Shown one piece after another: positions 53,906 to 61,858 of a stretch of 64,000 nt of DNA (the stretch's first letter is position 1; the number at the start of each line of letters is the position of its first letter). Both the position numbers and the translations under genes were made by a program. Under the pieces are notes generated by a model, which was given only the letters and a program-made list of their open reading frames with translations, searched no databases and had not been told where the DNA came from. The stretch lies in contig JALNZB010000003.1 of assembly GCA_023229545.1 (NCBI GenBank), forward strand, positions 159,290 through 223,289, given 5' to 3'. Source of the DNA: Sulfuritalea sp. (GTDB lineage: Bacteria > Pseudomonadota > Gammaproteobacteria > Burkholderiales > Rhodocyclaceae).

Positions 53906-54811
53906 ATGCCCATTGCCTCCGCTCCCCTGTTCGAATCCAGCATCACGAGCCTGCCGCTGCTTGGTCGCGGCAAGGTGCGCGACATCTATGCCGTCGGCGA
54001 GGACAAGCTGCTGATCGTCACCACGGATCGCCTGTCGGCCTTCGACGTGATCCTGCCCGATCCGATTCCGGGCAAGGGCGCGGTGCTCACCGCCGTGGCC
54101 GATTTCTGGTTCGGCAAGCTGGCCCATGTGGTGCCCAATCAACTGACCGGCATCGATCCCGAGACCGTGGTGACGGGAGCCGGGGAACAAGCCCAGGTGC
54201 GCGGTCGCGCGCTGGTGGTGAAGCGCCTGAAACCACTGCCGATAGAAGCGGTGGCGCGCGGCTACCTGATCGGATCGGGCTGGAAGGATTATCAATCGAC
54301 CGGCGCCGTGTGCGGCATCGCGCTGCCGCCCGGCCTGAAGATGGCGCAGCAACTGCCGACGCCGATATTCACCCCGGCGACCAAGGCCGAGATGGGCGAC
54401 CACGACGAGAACATCGACTACGCCACCGTCGAGAAGATGATCGGCCCGAGCCTGGCGAAGACGGTCAAGGACATCAGCCTGCGCCTGTATCGCGAGGCAG
54501 CCGCTTATGCCCGCGTGGTCGGCATCATCATCGCCGACACCAAGTTCGAGTTCGGCCAGGATGCGGAAGGCCGGCTGTATCTGATCGACGAGGTGCTGAC
54601 GCCCGATTCCTCGCGTTTCTGGCCGGCCGACAAATACCAGGTCGGCATCAGCCCGCCCAGCTTCGACAAGCAGTTCGTCCGCGACTACCTGGAAACCCTG
54701 GACTGGAACAAGAAGGCGCCGGGGCCGACGCTGCCGCAGGACATCATCGACAAGACCGCCGCCAACTATCGCGAGGCGCTGTTTCGCCTGGCGGGTCCAC
54801 TGACGATCTGA
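53906..54811 (+). CDS. purC: phosphoribosylaminoimidazole-succinocarboxamide synthase
   Basis: PurC (SAICAR synthetase) performs a step of de novo purine synthesis. The 301-residue enzyme of the longer class has [35 protein letters not shown] and [17 protein letters not shown] 53906 was selected because the upstream extension is not conserved in character. Co-transcription with fba is possible but not required. Confidence 0.96.
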   Translation: MPIASAPLFESSITSLPLLGRGKVRDIYAVGEDKLLIVTTDRLSAFDVILPDPIPGKGAVLTAVADFWFGKLAHVVPNQLTGIDPETVVTGAGEQAQVRGRALVVKRLKPLPIEAVARGYLIGSGWKDYQSTGAVCGIALPPGLKMAQQLPTPIFTPATKAEMGDHDENIDYATVEKMIGPSLAKTVKDISLRLYREAAAYARVVGIIIADTKFEFGQDAEGRLYLIDEVLTPDSSRFWPADKYQVGISPPSFDKQFVRDYLETLDWNKKAPGPTLPQDIIDKTAANYREALFRLAGPLTI

Positions 54812-54846
54812 TCCAACCGCGCTTCGCGACCGGTCGGCCATTGCGT

Positions 54847-54871
54847 CGCCGTCCTGCCAGCGCCGACTTTC
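54847..54871 (+). repeat. dispersed motif copy 8
   Basis: This copy reads CGCCGTCCT then GCCAGCGCCGACTTTC and lies in the purC-prlC spacer, about 20 bases before the prlC start codon. Confidence 0.7.
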
Positions 54872-54893
54872 AGATTTACCCCACCTCGAAACC

Positions 54894-56942
54894 ATGAATC
54901 CATTGCTCGATTTCAGCGGCTTGCCCCGCTTCGACGCCGTTCAGCCCGAACACGTCACGCCCGCCATCCGCCAGTTGCTCGATGAAAACCGCGCCGTCAT
55001 CGCGCGCCTGATCGCGCCGGAAACCGCCGCGACATGGAATGATTTCGTGCAGCCGATGGTCGATGCCGGCGAGCGCCTGTCGCGTGCCTGGGGCATCGTC
55101 GGTCACCTGCATTCGGTCAATGATGTGCCGCCATGGCGCGAGGCCTACAACGCCATGCTGCCCGAGGTTTCCAGCTTCTACGCCGATCTCGGCCAGAACC
55201 TCGCGCTGTTCGCCAGGTACAAGGCGCTCGCCGCTGGGTCGGAATACCCAGCGCTGTCGCCGGCCCGACGCCGCATCGTCGATAACGAGTTGCGCGATTT
55301 CCGCCTGTCCGGCGCGGAACTGCCCGAAGAACGCAAGCCGCGCTTCAAGGAAATTCAGGAAGAGCTGTCGGCGCTGGGGTCGAAGTTTTCCGAAAACGTG
55401 CTGGATGCCACCAACGCCCATGCCGAATGGATCGAGGACGAAGCCGGGATCAAAGGCCTGCCGGCGGACGTGAAAGCCGCAGCACGGGCAGCGGCCGAGA
55501 AGGATGGCAAGCAAGGCTGGAAGTTCACCCTGCATGCGCCGTCCTATATTCCCGTGCTGCAATTCTGCGACAACCGCGAGCTGCGCGCGCGCATGTACCG
55601 CGCCTCCGCCACCCGCGCCTCGGAATTTGGCAAGGCCGAGTGGGACAACGGCCCGCTGATCGAGCGCCTGCTGGCCCTGCGCGACGAAGAAGCGAAAATG
55701 CTCGGCTACGCCAACTTCGCCGAAGTATCGCTGGCGGCCAAGATGGCCGACACCCCCGCCCAGGTGGCGACCTTCCAGCGCGACATGGCGGCCAAGGCGC
55801 GCCCCTTTGCCGTACGCGACATCGCCGAGTTGCGCGAGTTCGCCGCTGCGGAACTTGGCATGAGCCAACTGGAAAGCTGGGACCTCGCCTGGGCCTCGGA
55901 AAAACTCAAGCAGCAGCGCTACAGTTTCTCCGACGACGAAGTGAAGCAGTATTTCCCCGAGCCGAAAGTGCTGGCCGGGCTGTTCCGCGTCATCGAAGCC
56001 CTGTTCGCCGTCAAGCTCGCGCCCGACACGGCGCCGGTGTGGCATCCCGCCGTGCGCTTCTTCCGCATTGAGCGCGAGGGCAAGCTCATCGGCCAGTTCT
56101 ACCTCGACCTGTATGCGCGCGAAACCAAGCGCGGCGGCGCCTGGATGGACGAAGCGATCACCCGCCGCCGCATTGAAGCCGGCGTGCAGACTCCGGTGGC
56201 CTATCTCAACTGCAACTTCCCGGCGCCGGTCGGCGACGGCAAACCGGCCACCTTCAGCCACGACGATGTCATCACGCTGTTTCACGAATGTGGCCACGGC
56301 CTGCACCATCTGCTGACGCAGGTGGAGGAGCTGCCGGTATCGGGCATCCACGGCGTCGAATGGGATGCGGTGGAACTGCCGAGCCAGTTCATGGAGAATT
56401 TCTGCTGGGAATGGGACGTGCTCGGCGGCATGACGGCGCACGCCGAAACCGGAGCGCCGCTGCCTCGCGCGCTCTACGACAAGATGATCGCGGCGAAGAA
56501 TTTCCAGAGCGGCCTGCAGACCCTGCGCCAGATCGAATTCGGCCTCTTCGATCTGCTGCTGCACAGCGAGTTCGTACCCGGCGCCGGCAGGAGCTTCATG
56601 GACCTGCTGGCCGAGGTGCGCCGCGAAGTGGCGGTGCTGGTGCCGCCGGAATGGAATCGTTTTCCGCACAGCTTTTCGCATATTTTCGGCGGCGGCTACG
56701 CGGCCGGCTACTACAGCTACAAGTGGGCCGAGGTGCTGTCCGCCGATGCCTACGAGGCCTTCGAAGAAGCCGCCAGGGATAGCGGCAGCACGCTCGATGC
56801 GGCGACCGGCGAACGCTACTGGCGCGAAATCCTGTCGGTCGGCGGTTCGCGCCCGGCGCTGGAATCCTTCAAGGCGTTTCGCGGTCGCGCGCCGCGCCCC
56901 GACGCCTTGTTGCGGCACAACGGGATGACCGCTTCCGCTTAA
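54894..56942 (+). CDS. prlC: oligopeptidase A (M3 metallopeptidase)
   Basis: The 682-residue cytosolic peptidase degrades short peptides, including cleaved signal peptides. The zinc motif is LFHECGHGLHHLLTQVEELPVSG in part (HECGH, with a downstream Glu), and the C-terminal SHIFGGGYAAGYYSYKWAEV is typical of M3 enzymes. Length matches the family. It lies between purC and a terminator-like hairpin. Confidence 0.95.
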   Translation: MNPLLDFSGLPRFDAVQPEHVTPAIRQLLDENRAVIARLIAPETAATWNDFVQPMVDAGERLSRAWGIVGHLHSVNDVPPWREAYNAMLPEVSSFYADLGQNLALFARYKALAAGSEYPALSPARRRIVDNELRDFRLSGAELPEERKPRFKEIQEELSALGSKFSENVLDATNAHAEWIEDEAGIKGLPADVKAAARAAAEKDGKQGWKFTLHAPSYIPVLQFCDNRELRARMYRASATRASEFGKAEWDNGPLIERLLALRDEEAKMLGYANFAEVSLAAKMADTPAQVATFQRDMAAKARPFAVRDIAELREFAAAELGMSQLESWDLAWASEKLKQQRYSFSDDEVKQYFPEPKVLAGLFRVIEALFAVKLAPDTAPVWHPAVRFFRIEREGKLIGQFYLDLYARETKRGGAWMDEAITRRRIEAGVQTPVAYLNCNFPAPVGDGKPATFSHDDVITLFHECGHGLHHLLTQVEELPVSGIHGVEWDAVELPSQFMENFCWEWDVLGGMTAHAETGAPLPRALYDKMIAAKNFQSGLQTLRQIEFGLFDLLLHSEFVPGAGRSFMDLLAEVRREVAVLVPPEWNRFPHSFSHIFGGGYAAGYYSYKWAEVLSADAYEAFEEAARDSGSTLDAATGERYWREILSVGGSRPALESFKAFRGRAPRPDALLRHNGMTASA

Positions 56943-56944
56943 AT

Positions 56945-56981
56945 CGGCAGGCAGAATCGCCGCCCCGGACTCTGTCTGCCG
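56945..56981 (+). terminator. terminator-like hairpin after prlC
   Basis: CGGCAGGCAGA (56945-56955) pairs with TCTGTCTGCCG (56971-56981) with one mismatch around a 15-base loop, just after the prlC stop. No T-run follows, so it may be a factor-dependent stop or an mRNA end-stabilising stem. The rest of the 230-base gap to 57172 shows only the repeat copy at 57026. Confidence 0.45.
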
Positions 56982-57025
56982 GGAATTCCGCTTTATGTCC
57001 CGGAAGGACGGTATCCCTGGTGGGA

Positions 57026-57050
57026 CGCCGCCCCGTCAGCGCCGACTTCC
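57026..57050 (+). repeat. dispersed motif copy 9 (diverged)
   Basis: This copy reads CGCCGCCCCG then TCAGCGCCGACTTCC, keeping the core AGCGCCGACTT. It lies in the spacer between prlC and the transporter gene. Confidence 0.55.
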
Positions 57051-57172
57051 ACATACTCTACCAATACCGCCCGCGAACCTCATGCACTGTCCGCCAGACG
57101 ACAGCGGATTGCCGTCGCGACGACTAGGATGCCCGCAATAAGACACTTTTTGTCACTTATCGGGAGGTAGTC

Positions 57173-58699
57173 ATGGCATCGCCGCTTGCAGCAGACATAT
57201 CGGGTCGCCCGCCGAAATCCGGCGGCATCGTCGGTTACTTTCTGGACAATATCCGCGCGCAGGGCATGGCGCCGCGCAAGACGGTCATCGGCTACGTCGC
57301 CGCCTGGGCGGCACTGGCGGCGATCCTTTGGGGCGTGGATCTGGCCCCGGCCGTCACCGGCGATCCCGCCAAGGCCGTGCTGGCCGTGATTGTCTGGGCC
57401 TGCATCATCTGGGTGACCGAGGCCATACCGGTCGGCGTGACCGGCCTGATGATCCCGATGCTGCTGGTGGTAACACAGGCGGTACCGAAGATTCCGCAGG
57501 CTTTTGGCGGCTTCGTCCTCGATGTCAGTTTCATGACCCTGGGCGCGTTCATCTTCGCCGCCATCCTGTGCGCGGCCAAGCTCGATACGCGCATTGCCCT
57601 CTTCGTGGTCAACAAGATGAAGGCGGCGCGGGTCGGCAAGATCATCGTCGCGCTGTTCACCACCAACATGGCGCTGTCCCTCGTCGTGCCGGCGGCCAAC
57701 GCGCGTTCGGCGACCATGTTGCCGATCATCAACGGCGTGATCGGCCTGTTCGGCGACAGCCGGGCGGAGAACAACGCCAAGAAGGCCATCGCCATCGCGT
57801 GCATCGTCTATGCAACCATGGTGGGCGGCATCCTGTTCCTTACCGCCCATCTGCCCAATGTATTGATGGTTGGACTGTTCGACAAGCAGCTCGGCGTGCA
57901 CATTTCATGGATGCAGTGGCTGTGGCTGCACTTGCCGATCGCCGGCCTTTTCCCATTGATGTACGGGATCATCCACTTGACATTTCGCAGCAATGGCGTC
58001 GAAGTTCCCGGCGGCCTGGAGCGGGTGCGCAAGGAACAGAACGAACTGGGCAAGATGCGCAGCAACGAATGGGTGATCCTCGCCATCTTCGCCTTTGCCG
58101 CCGTCATGTGGGCGCTGGAGGACTTCCACAAGATCAAGACCGGAATGATGACGCTGATCGCGCTGGGGGTATTCTTCATTCCCGGCATGTTTCCGCTGAA
58201 GTGGGCGACGATCCAGAACAAGACCATCTGGGGCACCTGGCTCCTGCTGTGCGGCGCCTTGTCTCTGTCCGCCGCCATGGGCTCCAGTGGGCTCGCCAAG
58301 CAGGCGGCGACGCTGATCCATCCCCTGGTGCAAGGGCAAGGCTGGATCGCGGTGCTGCTGATCATGATGTCCGCCACCCAGCTCATCCGCCTGGGCATGC
58401 TGAGCAATATCGCCGCCGTTGCGATGCTGGCGCCGGTATTGCTCGAAATGGCGCCCCTGCTCAACATGAACCCGGTGGCCTTCACGCTGCTGATTGCGAA
58501 CGTGGATACCTTTGCATTTCTGATCCCGACCCAGGTAGTGGCGGGCGTCGTCGCCTACAGTACCAACACCTTCAGCATGTGGGATTACTTCAAGGCCGGC
58601 CTGCCGACCGTCATTGCCGCCATCCTCTGGAGCGTGTTCGTCATGGCGCCCTGGTATGCCTACAACGGCTTTCCGGTCTGGGAGCCGCTGGTCAAATGA
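57173..58699 (+). CDS. DASS/SLC13-family sodium-coupled anion transporter
   Basis: The 508-residue inner-membrane protein has about 11 to 13 hydrophobic segments and the DASS features ITEAIPVGVTGL-like VTEAIPVGVTGLMIPM near residue 82, NMALSLVVPAANARSATMLPI and the C-terminal FLIPTQVVAGVVAYS. The family imports dicarboxylates, citrate or sulfate with Na+. A strong GGGAGGT site precedes the ATG. It precedes a Crp/Fnr-type regulator gene. The substrate is not resolvable from sequence, but a C4-dicarboxylate or sulfate role would suit the surroundings. Confidence 0.9.
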   Translation: MASPLAADISGRPPKSGGIVGYFLDNIRAQGMAPRKTVIGYVAAWAALAAILWGVDLAPAVTGDPAKAVLAVIVWACIIWVTEAIPVGVTGLMIPMLLVVTQAVPKIPQAFGGFVLDVSFMTLGAFIFAAILCAAKLDTRIALFVVNKMKAARVGKIIVALFTTNMALSLVVPAANARSATMLPIINGVIGLFGDSRAENNAKKAIAIACIVYATMVGGILFLTAHLPNVLMVGLFDKQLGVHISWMQWLWLHLPIAGLFPLMYGIIHLTFRSNGVEVPGGLERVRKEQNELGKMRSNEWVILAIFAFAAVMWALEDFHKIKTGMMTLIALGVFFIPGMFPLKWATIQNKTIWGTWLLLCGALSLSAAMGSSGLAKQAATLIHPLVQGQGWIAVLLIMMSATQLIRLGMLSNIAAVAMLAPVLLEMAPLLNMNPVAFTLLIANVDTFAFLIPTQVVAGVVAYSTNTFSMWDYFKAGLPTVIAAILWSVFVMAPWYAYNGFPVWEPLVK

Positions 58700-58779
58700 T
58701 GCTTGCGGGCGGAGCGCTGGCGCGGGACTACAATCGTGGATTCGGTTTCTCCCACGACTTCCCCGCGCAAGGCTCCGGC

Positions 58780-59466
58780 ATGGAAAAACAGCCCTCCCCG
58801 AACGAAATCGATTTCATCGGGCAATTGCCCGAGAGCGAAAGAGCGCTCCTCGAACGTCACGCCATCCGCAAGAAATACCCCCGCGCGACCATTATTCATT
58901 CGCCGGGGGATTTGGGCACGATGGTGAATTTCGTTGTCAGCGGTCGGGTGAAGATTTACAACCTGTCCGCCTGCGGCAAGGAAATCATCTATCGCTTCTG
59001 CACCCCCAACAGCTTCTTCGGCATTGCCGAGATATTCGGCGGCGACGAGCGCGAGGTGTTCGCCGAAGCGGTGGAAGACACCGAAGTATTGTGTACCGAC
59101 AAGCACTACTTCGAGAATCTGGTGCTGCGCAACCCGGCGCTTACCCTGAGCGTGATGCGCATCCTCGGCAACCGGGTCCGGCAAGCGCACAAGGCGATTT
59201 CGAGCTTTGTCTTCTGCGATGTACGCACCCGCCTCGCCCAGTTGCTCATCAAGCTGGCCCAGATCAATGGCGTCGAAAATCCCGACGGGACGATCACCCT
59301 GCGCAACCGATTCACGCATCAGGAGATGGCCAACATGATCGGCGCCATTCGCCAGACCGTCTCGGAAAACATGAACCACTTCAAGCGCCATGGCTATATC
59401 CGTGTTGCCGGGGAGCGCATTACCCTGATCGATCCCGCCAGCATCAGGAACCTGATCGACGACTGA
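58780..59466 (+). CDS. Crp/Fnr-family transcription regulator
   Basis: The 228-residue protein has an N-terminal cyclic-nucleotide-type beta-barrel (VVSGRVKIYNLSACGKEIIYRF, SFFGIAEIFGGDE) and a C-terminal winged helix FTHQEMANMIGAIRQTVSENM. It lacks the N-terminal cysteine quartet of Fnr, so it is not an obvious FeS oxygen sensor. ATG 58780 (MEKQPSPNE) fits family length; alternative starts at 58696/58699 overlap the transporter stop and cannot be excluded. Confidence 0.9.
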   Translation: MEKQPSPNEIDFIGQLPESERALLERHAIRKKYPRATIIHSPGDLGTMVNFVVSGRVKIYNLSACGKEIIYRFCTPNSFFGIAEIFGGDEREVFAEAVEDTEVLCTDKHYFENLVLRNPALTLSVMRILGNRVRQAHKAISSFVFCDVRTRLAQLLIKLAQINGVENPDGTITLRNRFTHQEMANMIGAIRQTVSENMNHFKRHGYIRVAGERITLIDPASIRNLIDD

Positions 59467-59562
59467 TGCCACTGCGGTTGATGGGCGTGTCGTCCACAAG
59501 ACAGACGCAAGACGAGCGCGGCGCTAGCATCCACGCACTGTCCAACAACGTGGAGCAATGAC

Positions 59563-60711
59563 ATGACAATCGAACTCAAGGAACGGCCGATTTTCGTAAT
59601 CGGCTACGAACGGTCGGGCACCACCCTGCTGATGGCGATGCTGGGCTGCCATCCGCGACTGTCGATGCCCGAAGTGGGCTGGCTGTTCCCGCGCATCTAT
59701 CCCTGGCGCCACACCTATGGCGACCTGTCGGTGGACGCCAACCTGCGCACCCTGGCCAGCGAGATGCTGTTCGGACTCAACCAGCCGCTGTGGGGCATGA
59801 GCCTGAATCCGGCCACCGCCGTCGACGAAATCCTTTCCCTGGCGCCGGAACGCAGCTTCGGCGGCATTTACACCGCCATGCATCTGCGCTACGCCAAGGA
59901 ATTCGGCAACAAGCCGCGCTGGGGACAAAAGACGCCCAACAACCTCTATTTCGTTCCGCAGATACTGGAAAACTTCCCCAACGCCCAGTTCATCTTCATC
60001 ACCCGCGACGGCCGCGACGCCTGCGCCACCAGCATCGAATCGGCATTCGGCGCTGGCAACGCGTATGGCGCCGCCTATACCTGGAACGCGGCGAATGCAT
60101 TTGTCGTGCCGTTTCGGCAGCGTTATGGCGGGACCCCGACCTGGTTCGACGTCGGCTATGAAGAGTTGGTGCGTGAACCGATGCGGGTTCTGAACCAGGT
60201 CTGCGACTTCCTCGGCGAGGACTTCGCGCCGGAGATGCTGGACTTCTTCCGCACGGCAACCGGCGTGGCGCGGGGCAAGCAGCGTGACCACGCCCCCCTT
60301 GGCCACGCGGTTTCGGACAAGTATGTCGGGATATACAAGAGTCTGCTCAGCCTGCGCGATCAGCAAATCTATGCCACGGTGGCCGGGGAAACCCACCGCA
60401 ATGCTGGCTACGATCTGGACATCGAACCGATCGCCATTTCCGAGCAGGACAAGGCCCTATGGTGGGAATGGGACGGACGCTATCGGGCGGCGCGGCTGGA
60501 CGGCCCGGATGGCCATCTGGTATTCGAGAGCTACCGCGACTGGCTGGTGGACCAACGCCAGGTGCGCAAGCAAAAAGGCATCTGGTCGGAAAAGGATGTC
60601 GTTCCCGAATTCCCCATCGGCCACGCCGACGAAGAAATCATCGTCGGCTTCCGCGCCTGGAAACAGTGGAAGGAACATTTCAACATCAAGCGGCAATACA
60701 ACAAGAAATAG
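59563..60711 (+). CDS. sulfotransferase-family protein
   Basis: The 382-residue protein has the 5'-phosphosulfate loop IGYERSGTTLLMAMLG near residue 13 and the 3'-phosphate segment FIFITRDGRDACATSIES, so it should use PAPS to sulfate an unknown acceptor. No signal peptide or membrane segment is seen. The C-terminal third is less conserved in character and ends Lys-rich. It is preceded by a Crp/Fnr-type regulator gene and followed by a dispersed repeat. Confidence 0.85.
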   Translation: MTIELKERPIFVIGYERSGTTLLMAMLGCHPRLSMPEVGWLFPRIYPWRHTYGDLSVDANLRTLASEMLFGLNQPLWGMSLNPATAVDEILSLAPERSFGGIYTAMHLRYAKEFGNKPRWGQKTPNNLYFVPQILENFPNAQFIFITRDGRDACATSIESAFGAGNAYGAAYTWNAANAFVVPFRQRYGGTPTWFDVGYEELVREPMRVLNQVCDFLGEDFAPEMLDFFRTATGVARGKQRDHAPLGHAVSDKYVGIYKSLLSLRDQQIYATVAGETHRNAGYDLDIEPIAISEQDKALWWEWDGRYRAARLDGPDGHLVFESYRDWLVDQRQVRKQKGIWSEKDVVPEFPIGHADEEIIVGFRAWKQWKEHFNIKRQYNKK

Positions 60712-60728
60712 CGACGGCAGGGGCGGCT

Positions 60729-60752
60729 CGCCGTCCCGTCGGCGCCGACTTT
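60729..60752 (+). repeat. dispersed motif copy 10 (diverged)
   Basis: CGCCGTCCCG then TCGGCGCCGACTTT, in the spacer between the convergent sulfotransferase and vapC genes. The core GGCGCC is itself palindromic here. Confidence 0.55.
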
Positions 60753-60788
60753 ATCCCGGACGCCGTGAAAAAATGGGCTACCCCTCTG

Positions 60789-61202
60789 TCATTTTCGCCT
60801 TGCCGAAGCGCGTGGCACTTGCACCGCCGGTGAAGTGCCATGCCGGGCCGCGATTTTTCCAAATGTCTTGTCGAACGAGATAAAAACCTCGTCGCCCTCG
60901 CTCAACGCCAAATGCAGGGCATCGCCAAAATCCATACCCGCCTCGTACCACTTGATCGCACGACACAAGGCCTCGAACGACTTGGGTTTGAAGTTGGGCA
61001 AACCCAGCAGCGCGCGCAGACCTTGCAAAACATCGGCGCGAGTGCAGTCGCAGGATTCCAGCACCCACACCAATTCAAGAATAACGGTCGGCGGTGCGGT
61101 GTAAACATCCGGGCGACTCAACAATTCGCGCGCCAGCCTGAATTGCGCCGCATCGTCCTTGAGCAGGAAACGCGCCAGTAGATTGGTGTCGAGCGCGATC
61201 AT
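60789..61202 (-). CDS. vapC: PIN-domain toxin VapC
   Basis: The 137-residue PIN RNase begins MIALDTNLLARFLLKDD and carries [25 protein letters not shown] and SFDKTFGK with the catalytic acids. It strongly resembles VapC at 18011-18409, suggesting paralogues. Its ATG overlaps the antitoxin stop by four bases (ATGA). Its neighbours suggest a stand-alone vapBC module. Confidence 0.92.
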   Translation of the reverse strand: MIALDTNLLARFLLKDDAAQFRLARELLSRPDVYTAPPTVILELVWVLESCDCTRADVLQGLRALLGLPNFKPKSFEALCRAIKWYEAGMDFGDALHLALSEGDEVFISFDKTFGKIAARHGTSPAVQVPRASARRK

Positions 61203-61468
61203 CCGCGTGTCGCCGCGTCACGCGCTTTTATCGCCGCCGCGATCTTTGCCCGAGTCTTGTTTTCGTCGGGCTTTCTCGCGCCGCGATTGGCCAACAACCC
61301 CGCCGCGTCATCCACCGTAACGACGGGGACCATCGGCAAGGGTGTCAAACGAATCTCAACGCCCACAAAAGAAATCGCAAACTCCGTCCCCGCCGCAAGG
61401 TGATGGCTTTTGCGAATTTCATTGGGGATGACGAACTGCCCCTTGGTGGAAAGTCTAACGGTTTGCAT
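61199..61468 (-). CDS. vapB: AbrB-type antitoxin VapB
   Basis: The 89-residue protein begins MQTVRLSTKGQFVIPNEIRK, the AbrB DNA-binding motif, and has a basic C-terminal tail that would bind VapC. It overlaps vapC by ATGA. The arrangement parallels the vapBC pair at 18 kb, though the sequences are clearly diverged after the N-terminal fold. Confidence 0.92.
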   Translation of the reverse strand: MQTVRLSTKGQFVIPNEIRKSHHLAAGTEFAISFVGVEIRLTPLPMVPVVTVDDAAGLLANRGARKPDENKTRAKIAAAIKARDAATRG

Positions 61469-61488
61469 AAGCGCCTCGACGTGGTAAG

Positions 61489-61662
61489 TCAGTGCATCTT
61501 ACCAAACTTGTCCGCAACCGGCGTTCGGCGTCGAAACATTTCCTCCTCGACCGAACGCGCCAGCCCGATTTCGCTGGCGACACCCGAGCCATGGGGATCG
61601 AGGAAGATATTGACGCCGACGATGGGGCGGAAGCCATCGTGCTTCCGGTGCTCGTGGCACAT
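61489..61662 (-). CDS. 57-residue hypothetical protein with a strong ribosome site
   Basis: The ORF begins MCHEHRKHDGFRPIVGVNIF and ends KFGKMH. An AGGAGAAG sequence sits at the ideal distance upstream, better than for most genes here, which favours real translation. No family is recognised. It is rich in His and Arg and lies 20 bases upstream of the vapB start on the same strand. About 195 bases without a gene separate it from the divergent TIR-STAND gene. Confidence 0.5.
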   Translation of the reverse strand: MCHEHRKHDGFRPIVGVNIFLDPHGSGVASEIGLARSVEEEMFRRRTPVADKFGKMH

Positions 61663-61858
61663 CGACTTCTCCTGGATTTTGCCATTTACATATTGCGCGT
61701 CCGAACAAATTGGAGGAATATCCCGCCGACCCAGTGAAGGACGGCTGCCATGCACGCAAATCGGCAAAGGCTTATGCCATGATCGTCCCCCGGGTTATCT
61801 GTTTCCATGGGGGAGGGATAGCGATGGGATTCACCGCATGCAATCAGGGGCGCGCCGG

